Shown here: in pieces, positions 1 through 5,372 of the stretch
Numbering within the stretch: the first letter of the stretch is position 1
Layout of the letters: every line of letters begins with the position of its first letter
Source of the DNA: Elusimicrobia bacterium RIFOXYB2_FULL_48_7
GTDB lineage: Bacteria > Elusimicrobiota > Endomicrobiia > CG1-02-37-114 > XYA2-FULL-39-19
Reading direction: 5' to 3'
DNA: 5,372 nucleotides
NCBI GenBank assembly: GCA_001800495.1
Contig: MGVM01000098.1
Span: 7,200-12,571 of the forward strand
Made by a program: the position numbers and the translations under genes
Notes under the pieces: model-generated
Databases searched by the model: none
What the model was told of the DNA's origin: nothing
The model's input: only the letters and a program-made list of their open reading frames with translations

Positions 1-129
1 TTTAGCACTTTCACGCACATTTTTGCACAAAACCCGCCCATAACCGCGCATTTAAACACAAATATCAGGCAATTAGGTTCATCAGGAATGTGCGCGACCA
101 ACATACTTCAAATCTACCTGTTAAATTAG
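1..129. other. Left-edge region, no assignable gene
   Basis: The + strand is open in frame 1 from the left edge to a TAG at 127-129 (about 42 codons). The - strand is also open from an ATG at 104-102 to the left edge (34 codons, unusually rich in Cys). Neither frame has a recognisable family motif. Openness on both strands makes a coding call unsafe. The stretch could be the tail of an upstream gene, the end of a repeat or insertion element, or plain intergenic DNA. No terminator-like hairpin with a T-tract is visible between it and the promoter at 107-135. Confidence 0.2.
5..49. repeat. Helically phased GCNC motifs, about 10-bp period
   Basis: GCAC occurs at 5-8, 15-18 and 25-28, exactly 10 bp apart, followed by GCCC at 36-39 and GCGC at 46-49. 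Several copies are followed by A/T-rich bases, giving a loose unit resembling GCaCAtttaa. The + strand here is very poor in G apart from these motifs. It may be a decayed short tandem repeat or a DNA-bending or protein-binding array. It is cut by the window edge, so its true length is unknown, and chance is possible with so few copies. Confidence 0.25.
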
Positions 130-135
130 TATAAT
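107..135 (+). promoter_or_regulatory. Sigma70-type promoter P1 for the gene cluster
   Basis: The -10 hexamer TATAAT (130-135) is a perfect consensus match. The -35 TTCAAA (107-112) matches TTGACA at four of six positions, and the spacer is the optimal 17 bp. Transcription would begin near 141-143, giving a leader of about 208 nt before the first gene at 350. It is the only strong -10/-35 pair I see upstream of 350. The sequence TACTTCAAA around its -35 recurs at 2115-2123 in a second promoter-like element. The call rests on motif matching alone. Confidence 0.55.
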
Positions 136-211
136 CTTTCCAATGAAATTTTACATTAAAACCTTCGGGTGACCATAGTGGAGCAAACCTGATACTTTCA
201 GATGGGGAAAA

Positions 212-228
212 GGTTGAAAATTTGAACC
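212..228. repeat. Imperfect 17-bp palindrome
   Basis: GGTTGAAAATTTGAACC is an inverted repeat: GGTT pairs with AACC, then a G-G mismatch, then AAA with TTT around a central base. It lies about 70 bp downstream of the predicted transcription start. It could be an operator for a dimeric DNA-binding protein, or an RNA hairpin in the leader. No regulator gene lies nearby in the window to pair with it. Confidence 0.3.
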
Positions 229-282
229 GTTTAATGAATAAAGGAAGGATTTTATCGCAAGGAATACAATCTGTTTAATGAA
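229..282 (+). repeat. Pair of 10-bp direct repeats in the leader
   Basis: GTTTAATGAA occurs at 229-238 and again at 273-282, with start points 44 bp apart. Each copy contains an ATG, at 234 and at 278; the first opens a 14-codon frame that ends at 278 (TAA 276-278), overlapping the second ATG by one base, and the second opens a 3-codon frame. The copies may be protein-binding half sites or chance in AT-rich DNA. Confidence 0.2.
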
Positions 283-349
283 AGCATAGCATTCCACCAA
301 AATAATATGTAATAATAAAGATTACTACAAAGGGAGGCACTAAACTGTT

Positions 350-844
350 ATGAGACAAAAGAAAAAAAATAGTAAATTTTTAAAAATTATAACGCTGCTT
401 TTGTCCATGCTCGCTGTGGTTCCTTTTTCTTATGCAGAAAGCCAGGAGTTTTCCATAGGGGTTTATTATCCTGGCATAGGGTTCAAGTATAACATTGCCC
501 CGAAAATAGGCCTTGAAGCAAGGGTTCAATCCGAAGACAAAATAACCGTGCTTGGCGCAAGAGGGTATTATTACCTTGGAGACAAATCTAACGTGACGCT
601 GTTTACCGGAGCAGGATTGCATACCATCACTTTTAAGGGAGATTCAAGCGAAGGCAATGGAACTGCCCTGGAAGGTTTTATCGGAGGGGAGTATTTTATC
701 ATGGATTCCCTTTCACTTCAAATGGACATGGGGATGGCAATAATATCCCTTTTAGACACAGACAATTCAATTACTGAAAGCGGCGGCGAGTTTACATACG
801 GCATCGGCATGAATTGGTATTTTGGCGGAGGGATGAAAAAGTGA
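350..844 (+). CDS. Small outer-membrane beta-barrel protein
   Basis: The product is a 164-residue exported protein. A lysine-rich n-region (residues 1-12) is followed by a hydrophobic core (13-26) and a Ser-Tyr-Ala signal peptidase I site, with likely cleavage after Ala29. The mature part (about 135 residues) shows alternating polar and hydrophobic strands rich in Gly and aromatics, such as FSIGVYY, LGARGYYYL, GFIGGEYF and GIGMNWYF. This is typical of an eight-stranded OmpA/OmpX-like barrel in the outer membrane. The barrel ends in WYF, but six further residues (GGGMKK) follow instead of the usual terminal aromatic; their codons carry the next gene's ribosome site. The ATG at 350 has GGGAGG at 332-337, a strong match with a long gap of 12 nt. 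Its substrate or partner cannot be read from the sequence. Calling it a barrel is an inference from pattern; no specific family is recognised. Confidence 0.75.
   Translation: MRQKKKNSKFLKIITLLLSMLAVVPFSYAESQEFSIGVYYPGIGFKYNIAPKIGLEARVQSEDKITVLGARGYYYLGDKSNVTLFTGAGLHTITFKGDSSEGNGTALEGFIGGEYFIMDSLSLQMDMGMAIISLLDTDNSITESGGEFTYGIGMNWYFGGGMKK
827..832 (+). promoter_or_regulatory. Ribosome binding site fixing the GTG start at 841
   Basis: GGAGGG lies 8 nt before GTG 841, an optimal distance. It sits inside the last codons of the upstream barrel gene, whose stop TGA (842-844) overlaps the GTG. This favours GTG 841 over the in-frame TTG at 814, which has no such site and would put charged residues (WRRDEK) before the signal peptide. 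The arrangement implies translational coupling of the two genes. Confidence 0.75.
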
Positions 845-2145
845 GAAAAATACTGACTGTTTTACTGGTTACTTTCTTGTTTGCATCAGCCATTTGGGCT
901 CTTGGCCTTACTGGTGCGATAAAAAACAAAGTTAAAGCATTGGATGAAAAGGTGTCAGAGAGAAGAACCGCCTCAAATCATGCCCCCATAATAACATCAT
1001 TAACTGCCGCAACTACAACCCTGTATAATTCCGAATCAACCACCTTGACTTGCGCAGCTTATGATCCCGACGGCGACCCGTTGACCTATACCTGGAGCCC
1101 CAACGTAACAAGTAACGGCCAGCAAGCAACATTTAAGGCATGGGGCAGTTATCTCCCTATAGTATCTGTAGCGACGTGTACCGTGACAGACATCTATGGC
1201 ATTAGTACCAACACTAATATTAAGATTATGCAGGATGTGCTTGTAAGCACCGTTATATTCACTTCTTTTTTCTGCAATATAAGCGAGGTAAAGAATATTA
1301 CTCCCCTTGGCGCTGTAAATCCTGAAGGCGGACATATCTTCCCAATTGACCACATATATGTCTATTTTAACGATACTTCGACCGCGCATGACATATATGC
1401 TCCCGCGGCAGGAACAATAACATATATACAGGACGAAAGCGGGGAATACGGCGTCTCCATAAAATTCACCGATTCCCTGAAATGCACTATCGGCCACATG
1501 ACAAAGATCGAACCGGGATTAACTACGGGGCCGGTAAACGCAGGGCAAAAACTCGGAGCCAATGAACCCTGGCTTATAGGCAATACGGAACTTTATGTAA
1601 CAGATTACGGCTCAAAAACAAATTTCATCACACCGGACAGGTATTCCATGAACGGCGAAACAACGCGTTACTGCAGGTCTCCCTTGAAATACTATAATGA
1701 CCCGCTAAGCGCACAATTGTATGCGAAAGTGAACAGGGTTGGGGAACCCAAAGACGGCAGAGTTGATTACGATATTTCAGGAAAACTTATTGGCAACTGG
1801 TTTATAGAAGGCAAAAATATCAATAATTCAACAGCGTCCGAACAACTTGCCTTTATATATGATGTTTTCTTTTCCACGGTCATGGACATATCTTCCGGCA
1901 ACGGCTTTGGAATGACCGGATTATACAACGTTCAGTCAGGGGCAGCTTCTTTTGAAACTGTATCTCAAGCTACCGGCAAGGTCAGCTATAAGCTGTTAAG
2001 CATAAATTCCGGCGACTTAGGACAGCAGAAAGGATTGATGATTGTAGAACTTATCGGCGAAAACAAGGTCCGGGTAGAAGTATTTGCCGGAAGTACCGAA
2101 TCTACCGCCGATTTTACTTCAAACGCAAAAATATATGACAGATAA
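841..2145 (+). CDS. Secreted Ig/PKD-like plus M23 peptidase-like protein
   Basis: From GTG 841 the product has 434 residues. Residues 1-21 form a signal peptide (basic start, hydrophobic core). A charged linker follows (about 22-46), then an Ig/PKD-like domain (about 47-130) with the typical DPDGDPLTYTW segment and two cysteines (71, 113) placed as for an intradomain disulfide. Residues about 150-270 resemble an M23/LytM (lysostaphin-like) domain: GHIFPIDH (His165, Asp170), APAAGTI and TIGHM (His219). The usual zinc ligands are HxxxD and HxH. Here His-Asp spacing is one residue longer and the first His of HxH is replaced by Ile, so catalysis is doubtful. The C-terminal part (about 300-434) contains GKLIGNWF and looks like a separate beta-rich domain of unknown role. 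The protein probably acts in the periplasm or on the cell surface. It is coupled to the barrel gene by a GTGA overlap. A cell-wall hydrolase role is possible; a non-catalytic binding role is equally possible. Confidence 0.65.
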   Translation: MRKILTVLLVTFLFASAIWALGLTGAIKNKVKALDEKVSERRTASNHAPIITSLTAATTTLYNSESTTLTCAAYDPDGDPLTYTWSPNVTSNGQQATFKAWGSYLPIVSVATCTVTDIYGISTNTNIKIMQDVLVSTVIFTSFFCNISEVKNITPLGAVNPEGGHIFPIDHIYVYFNDTSTAHDIYAPAAGTITYIQDESGEYGVSIKFTDSLKCTIGHMTKIEPGLTTGPVNAGQKLGANEPWLIGNTELYVTDYGSKTNFITPDRYSMNGETTRYCRSPLKYYNDPLSAQLYAKVNRVGEPKDGRVDYDISGKLIGNWFIEGKNINNSTASEQLAFIYDVFFSTVMDISSGNGFGMTGLYNVQSGAASFETVSQATGKVSYKLLSINSGDLGQQKGLMIVELIGENKVRVEVFAGSTESTADFTSNAKIYDR

Positions 2146-2146
2146 T
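2118..2146 (+). promoter_or_regulatory. Possible promoter P2 directly before miaB
   Basis: TTCAAA (2118-2123), a 17-bp spacer and GATAAT (2141-2146) reproduce the architecture of P1. The 9-mer TACTTCAAA is identical in both. It lies in the last codons of the M23-like gene. A start 6-8 nt after the -10 would fall at 2152-2154, essentially on the miaB ATG, giving a leaderless message. That would fit the absence of any Shine-Dalgarno before miaB. The region is AT-rich, so a chance match is a real alternative. Confidence 0.35.
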
Positions 2147-2151
2147 ATTAT

Positions 2152-3528
2152 ATGAACAAGAAAACATATTTTATCCGTACCTTCGGATGCCAGATGAATG
2201 AATCGGACTCGGACATGTTCGGGGCATACCTTGAACAGCTGGGGTATATGCCTACTGATAATGTTGACGAGGCGGATATTGTGATTGTGAACACCTGCTC
2301 TGTGAGGCAGCACGCGGAAGAAAGGGCATTTACAGAAATTGGCGATTTGAAGCACTATAAGGCGAAAAATCCCGCGGGGAAGGTCGTAGTTGTCGGGTGC
2401 ATGGCTGAAAGGATGGGGAAGGAGCTGAAAGTGAAATTCCCGCATATTGATTTGCTTGTGGGCGCAAAGAGCGCGGAGCAGTTCCCTGAGATAATGAAAA
2501 AATCGGGGATAATAGCCGATACGCGCGATGCGAGAGCAACTACTGAGAAGATTGCCGCGCCGGACAAGCCGGTTCGCAATGACACCAAAACAACCGATGA
2601 ATCGGCAACTACGAAAATCACAACCTTTGTTACCATTTCACGCGGGTGCAACAACTACTGTTCCTACTGCGTTGTGCCCTATGTCAGGGGCCCGGAAGAA
2701 TACAGACCCGTAGAAGAGATCGTTGAGGAAATAACAAAACTCACCGCAAACGGGCTTAAGGAAGCCACGCTCCTGGGCCAGAATGTTAATTCCTACCGTT
2801 CAGTGATGTCTGTGATCGACCCTGCGAGCGGTTCTTACACGCTCAAGGAAGCCGATTTCTCAGACCTTTTGGCCGAGATCCACAAAATCGTGGGTTTAAA
2901 AAGAATAAGGTACATGACCAACCACCCGAAGGATGTATCCGATAAATTCATCAAAACCATCGCCTCCCTTAACAAAGTCTGCACACACATACATTTACCC
3001 CTGCAGTCCGGCTCGGACCGCGTCCTTGAGCTCATGAACAGGAAATACACGTTTGAATATTATTACGGGCTCATTAGAAAACTGCGCTACCACATAGCCG
3101 ACATCAGCATAACCACCGATCTCATGGTCGGCTTCCCCGGAGAGACGGACAAGGACTTCAAAGCAACTCTCGACGCGGTCAGCAAGATCAAGTTTGATTT
3201 CGCCTACGTGTTCAAGTATTCGCCGCGCGAAAACACCGAGGCGTTCAAGCTGGGCGACACGGTCAACAAGGAAACCAAGGAAAAAAGGCACAAGGAACTA
3301 CTGGACCTCTGCAACGCTGTAGCCAGGGAAAAGAATTCAAAATACCTTGGAAAACTTGCCGAAGTGCTGGTGGAATCCAGGCAATCAGATACAGGCGAAT
3401 ATATGGGGAAAACCAAGGACAACCGTGCGGTAGTTTTCCAGTCCGCCAGGGAGTTGCTCGGCCAGTCCATAAATATAAAGATAAAGGAAGCCAAGGTGCA
3501 TTCACTTATCGGCGAAAACATAGCGTAA
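2152..3528 (+). CDS. miaB: MiaB, tRNA-2-methylthio-N6-dimethylallyladenosine synthase
   Basis: This radical-SAM methylthiotransferase converts i6A37 to ms2i6A37 in tRNAs reading UNN codons, in the cytoplasm. The 458 residues are complete and of usual family length. The N-terminal UPF0004 domain has its three cluster cysteines at 13 (TFGCQMNES), 49 (NTCSVR) and 83 (VGCMAER). The radical-SAM CxxxCxxC is at 166, 170 and 173 within SRGCNNYCSYCVVPYVRG, wording typical of MiaB rather than RimO or MtaB. Further motifs are LLGQNVNSY (208-215), MTNHPKD (255-261), HLPLQSGSDR (281-290) and GFPGET (327-332). A TRAM RNA-binding domain fills about 393-457 (GKTKDNRAVVF). A loop at about 216-234 between NSYR and the DFSDLL helix looks somewhat long. 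ATG 2152 is chosen because it puts TFGCQMNES at the normal distance from the start. No Shine-Dalgarno precedes it. The gene follows the M23-like gene by 6 nt and precedes mutS by 3 nt. Confidence 0.95.
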   Translation: MNKKTYFIRTFGCQMNESDSDMFGAYLEQLGYMPTDNVDEADIVIVNTCSVRQHAEERAFTEIGDLKHYKAKNPAGKVVVVGCMAERMGKELKVKFPHIDLLVGAKSAEQFPEIMKKSGIIADTRDARATTEKIAAPDKPVRNDTKTTDESATTKITTFVTISRGCNNYCSYCVVPYVRGPEEYRPVEEIVEEITKLTANGLKEATLLGQNVNSYRSVMSVIDPASGSYTLKEADFSDLLAEIHKIVGLKRIRYMTNHPKDVSDKFIKTIASLNKVCTHIHLPLQSGSDRVLELMNRKYTFEYYYGLIRKLRYHIADISITTDLMVGFPGETDKDFKATLDAVSKIKFDFAYVFKYSPRENTEAFKLGDTVNKETKEKRHKELLDLCNAVAREKNSKYLGKLAEVLVESRQSDTGEYMGKTKDNRAVVFQSARELLGQSINIKIKEAKVHSLIGENIA

Positions 3529-3531
3529 AAA

Positions 3532-5372
3532 ATGCCTAAAGACACCCAGAAAGACACTCTCACGCCGCTGATGCAGCAGTACCACGATATTAAGAAAAGC
3601 TACCAGGACGCTATTTTATTTTTCCGGCTGGGCGATTTCTACGAAATGTTCGGCGATGATGCCATAAAAGCCAGCCCGGTGCTTGAAGTCGTGCTCACCA
3701 AACGCCAAACGGTGCCCATGTGCGGAGTGCCGCACCACAGCGCGTCATCCTACATTTCAAAACTTATTAAAAAGGGCTTCAAAGTCGCTATCTGCGAGCA
3801 GGTTGAAGACCCGGCGGCGGCCAAGGGCATAGTCAAGCGCAGCGTTGTCCGGCTAATAACCGCGGGCACACTAATCGAGGAAAACCTGCTCGACACTAAA
3901 TCTAACAACTACCTCGCTTCCGTTTACCTTTACACAAACACCAAAACCAAAACGATCCAGGCAGGAATTTCCTACATTGATATTTCCACGGGGGAATTTT
4001 CGCTGACGGAAATCACGGGAGATGACGCCATTGCTGAGTTGAAAATTGAACTATCCAGGATCAACCCCAGCGAATACGTACTGCCCTCAAGCCAGAAGAA
4101 TTCGACGCTGGCCAGGGAATTGTCAGTGGGCTCATCGGTCAATTACCTTGACGACTGGCATTTTGAAACCGGCCAGGCAAGGGAATACCTGCTTAAAACA
4201 TTTGATACCGGCTCGCTCAAAGCTTTCGGTATAGAAGAAAAAACGCTGGCAGTGTCCGCCGCCGGCGCCGTTTTAAAATATCTTGAAGAAACTCAGAAAT
4301 CGGCAATGCCTCCCCTGAGGCCCCCTAAATATTACTCCACCAACGAGTTCATGGCGCTTGACAACACCGCGATAGCGAACCTCGAACTGGTTGAAAACCT
4401 TTCCACCAGGAAAAGGGATGGCTCTCTTCTTGAAATACTGGACAGCACATCCACCTCCATGGGCTCGCGGCTTATGCGCAGGCACATTCTCCAGCCCTTG
4501 ACAGACAGGGAAAAGATCATCAGACGCCAGGGCGCCGTCACGTTTTTCATTGAAGAAGGCACCATGCGCAGGCAGCTGCAGGAACTGCTGAAAAATTCGG
4601 CCGACCTCGAAAGAATACTTTCACGGCTTTCTTCAGGCATGGCTTCTCCCAGGGAAATTATCGCGCTCAAAGACACGCTCAACCTGGTCCCCGGGATCAA
4701 GACTGCGCTTTCACACCCGCAAACCATCATAGGCACAAAACTTGAAACCATAAACGACATCATAAGCGGACTTGAAGATCTGTCCGCGGGCTGCGATTTA
4801 ATTGCCAGGTGCATAAGCGACAACCCTCCGGCCGACCTTTCAAAAGGCGGGGTTATCCGCAAGGGTTACGACAACAATCTGGATGAACTCAGGCAAATCG
4901 CCACGAACGCCAAGGAATACCTCGCACGGCTCGAGCAGAAGGAAAAAGAGCGCACGGGTATATCTTCAATGAAAATCGGTTACACGGGTGTGTTCGGTTA
5001 TTACCTGGAAGTGACAAAGGCGAACCTGGCGCAGGTGCCGGCTGACTACATCAGGAAGCAGACGCTTGTCAACGCGGAAAGGTACGTCACCCAGGAACTA
5101 AAAGAGTACGAGGAAAAAGTGCTGACCGCGGAGGAAAAAAGCATCCGCATAGAACAGGAAATATTCGCAAATTTAAGGAAGACGATCCTTGCCGAGGCCG
5201 TGAAGCTCCATTCAACCGCGGAGGCGATAGCCCGGCTTGACGTGTTTATGTCGCTTGCGAAAACCGCGCAGGAAAACAGTTACTGCCTGCCTGAAATCAC
5301 GGATGGCTACGGTATCGACATAAAGGACGGCCGCCACCCGGTGCTTGAAAAAAAGCTTTCCGGAAAATCCTT
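3532..5372 (+). CDS. mutS: MutS, DNA mismatch-repair protein, C-terminus missing
   Basis: This is the mismatch-recognition ATPase that starts repair with MutL. It reads open from ATG 3532 to the right edge (613 full codons) without a frameshift; the full protein should be about 850-900 residues. The mismatch-reading Phe-Tyr-Glu is at 36-38 (LGDFYEMFGDDA), the same numbering as in E. coli, which supports this start. The mismatch-binding domain continues with CGVPHHSASSYI (64-75) and AICEQVEDP (86-94). The connector domain includes DISTGEF (150-156). The core levers show LDNTAIANLEL (276-286) and STSMGSRLMRRHILQPL (307-323). The clamp shows GYYLEVTKAN (489-498) and RKQTLVNAERY (508-518). GRHPVLE (600-606) marks the entry to the ATPase domain. 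Walker A, Walker B and the dimerisation end lie beyond the window. The gene starts 3 nt after miaB, in the same frame, without a visible Shine-Dalgarno, so coupled translation is likely. Confidence 0.95.
   Translation, partial: MPKDTQKDTLTPLMQQYHDIKKSYQDAILFFRLGDFYEMFGDDAIKASPVLEVVLTKRQTVPMCGVPHHSASSYISKLIKKGFKVAICEQVEDPAAAKGIVKRSVVRLITAGTLIEENLLDTKSNNYLASVYLYTNTKTKTIQAGISYIDISTGEFSLTEITGDDAIAELKIELSRINPSEYVLPSSQKNSTLARELSVGSSVNYLDDWHFETGQAREYLLKTFDTGSLKAFGIEEKTLAVSAAGAVLKYLEETQKSAMPPLRPPKYYSTNEFMALDNTAIANLELVENLSTRKRDGSLLEILDSTSTSMGSRLMRRHILQPLTDREKIIRRQGAVTFFIEEGTMRRQLQELLKNSADLERILSRLSSGMASPREIIALKDTLNLVPGIKTALSHPQTIIGTKLETINDIISGLEDLSAGCDLIARCISDNPPADLSKGGVIRKGYDNNLDELRQIATNAKEYLARLEQKEKERTGISSMKIGYTGVFGYYLEVTKANLAQVPADYIRKQTLVNAERYVTQELKEYEEKVLTAEEKSIRIEQEIFANLRKTILAEAVKLHSTAEAIARLDVFMSLAKTAQENSYCLPEITDGYGIDIKDGRHPVLEKKLSGKS

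Larger units (their letters stand above)
142..349 (+). promoter_or_regulatory. Long 5' leader with short competing hairpins
   Basis: This stretch of about 208 nt lies between the predicted start of transcription and the first gene. It contains a short hairpin with a UUCG tetraloop (ACC/GGT, 161-170), CTGA/TCAG (189-192 and 198-201) and GGTT (212-215). The GGTT can pair with AACC at 186-189, at 225-228 or at 160-163, so some pairings exclude others. Only tiny reading frames lie inside: 7 codons from 202 and 14 codons from 234 (ending 278), neither with a good ribosome site. It matches no riboswitch class that I recognise. It ends in the Shine-Dalgarno of the first gene (GGGAGG, 332-337). The stems are only 4-5 bp, so regulation is a possibility, not a finding. 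Confidence 0.3.

Noticed and set aside
1..104. Minus-strand partial frame starting at 104
   Set aside because: It is short, rich in cysteine, lacks a good ribosome site and opposes an equally open + frame; no family motif is visible.
168..183. GGTGACCATAGTGGAG resembles the 5' part of bacterial 5S rRNA
   Set aside because: The following conserved loop (CCGAAC and AAGTTAAG region) and the 3' strand of the closing helix are absent; the likeness stops after about 16 bases.
181..210. AACCTGATAC resembles part of a TPP riboswitch
   Set aside because: The CTGAGA element and the other conserved blocks of the THI box are missing.
309..325. GTAAT/ATTAC hairpin upstream of the first gene as a terminator
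   Set aside because: It has only five weak base pairs, no GC-rich stem and no following T-tract.
814..840. TTG start at 814 for the M23-like gene, adding nine residues
   Set aside because: It puts WRRDEK before the signal peptide and lacks a ribosome site, whereas GTG 841 has GGAGGG at an ideal distance.
1036..1497. 153-codon frame on the minus strand
   Set aside because: It is antisense to the Ig/PKD-like and M23-like domains, with no recognisable motif or ribosome site.
4046..4234. 62-codon + strand frame inside mutS
   Set aside because: It is out of frame with an intact, conserved mutS and has no supporting motif.
4332..4862. 176-codon frame on the minus strand
   Set aside because: It lies wholly opposite the conserved mutS core and its Ser/Leu-rich translation is typical of an antisense shadow.

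Overview
The window carries four genes, all on the + strand and packed head to tail: a small outer-membrane beta-barrel protein, a secreted protein with an Ig/PKD-like domain and an M23 (LytM-type) peptidase-like domain, the tRNA methylthiotransferase MiaB, and the first 613 codons of the mismatch-repair protein MutS, which runs off the right edge. The beta-barrel protein with a signal peptide points to a diderm (Gram-negative-type) bacterium. The miaB-mutS adjacency occurs in several bacterial lineages. Together with the moderate GC content and the MiaB wording (RGPEEYRP after the iron-sulfur motif), it would suit a deep-branching or candidate-phylum diderm, for example something near Elusimicrobiota or Omnitrophota. 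That placement is a guess; nothing here fixes the taxon.

Layout: 1-349 holds no convincing complete gene. It contains a left-edge stretch of unclear nature (1-129), a good sigma70-type promoter (TTCAAA, 17 bp, TATAAT at 107-135) and a leader of about 200 nt with short, partly competing inverted repeats. The beta-barrel gene (350-844) has a strong but somewhat distant Shine-Dalgarno. The M23-like gene (841-2145) overlaps it by 4 bp at GTGA, with its ribosome binding site inside the last codons of the barrel gene. miaB (2152-3528) starts 6 nt after that gene and mutS (3532-5372, partial) starts 3 nt after miaB. Neither miaB nor mutS has a visible Shine-Dalgarno.

How it fits together: the spacing suggests one transcript through all four genes. 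However, a second promoter-like element ending 5 nt before the miaB ATG shares the 9-mer TACTTCAAA and the 17-bp spacer with the first promoter. It could give miaB-mutS its own transcript, possibly leaderless. The first two genes are envelope genes; the last two are housekeeping genes for tRNA modification and DNA repair. By eye the envelope genes are more AT-rich than mutS. I see no CRISPR array, tRNA, rRNA, intact insertion sequence or clear terminator. The most interesting points are the shared promoter architecture with possible leaderless miaB, the atypical M23-like protein, and the structured leader; none amounts to proof of a new system.
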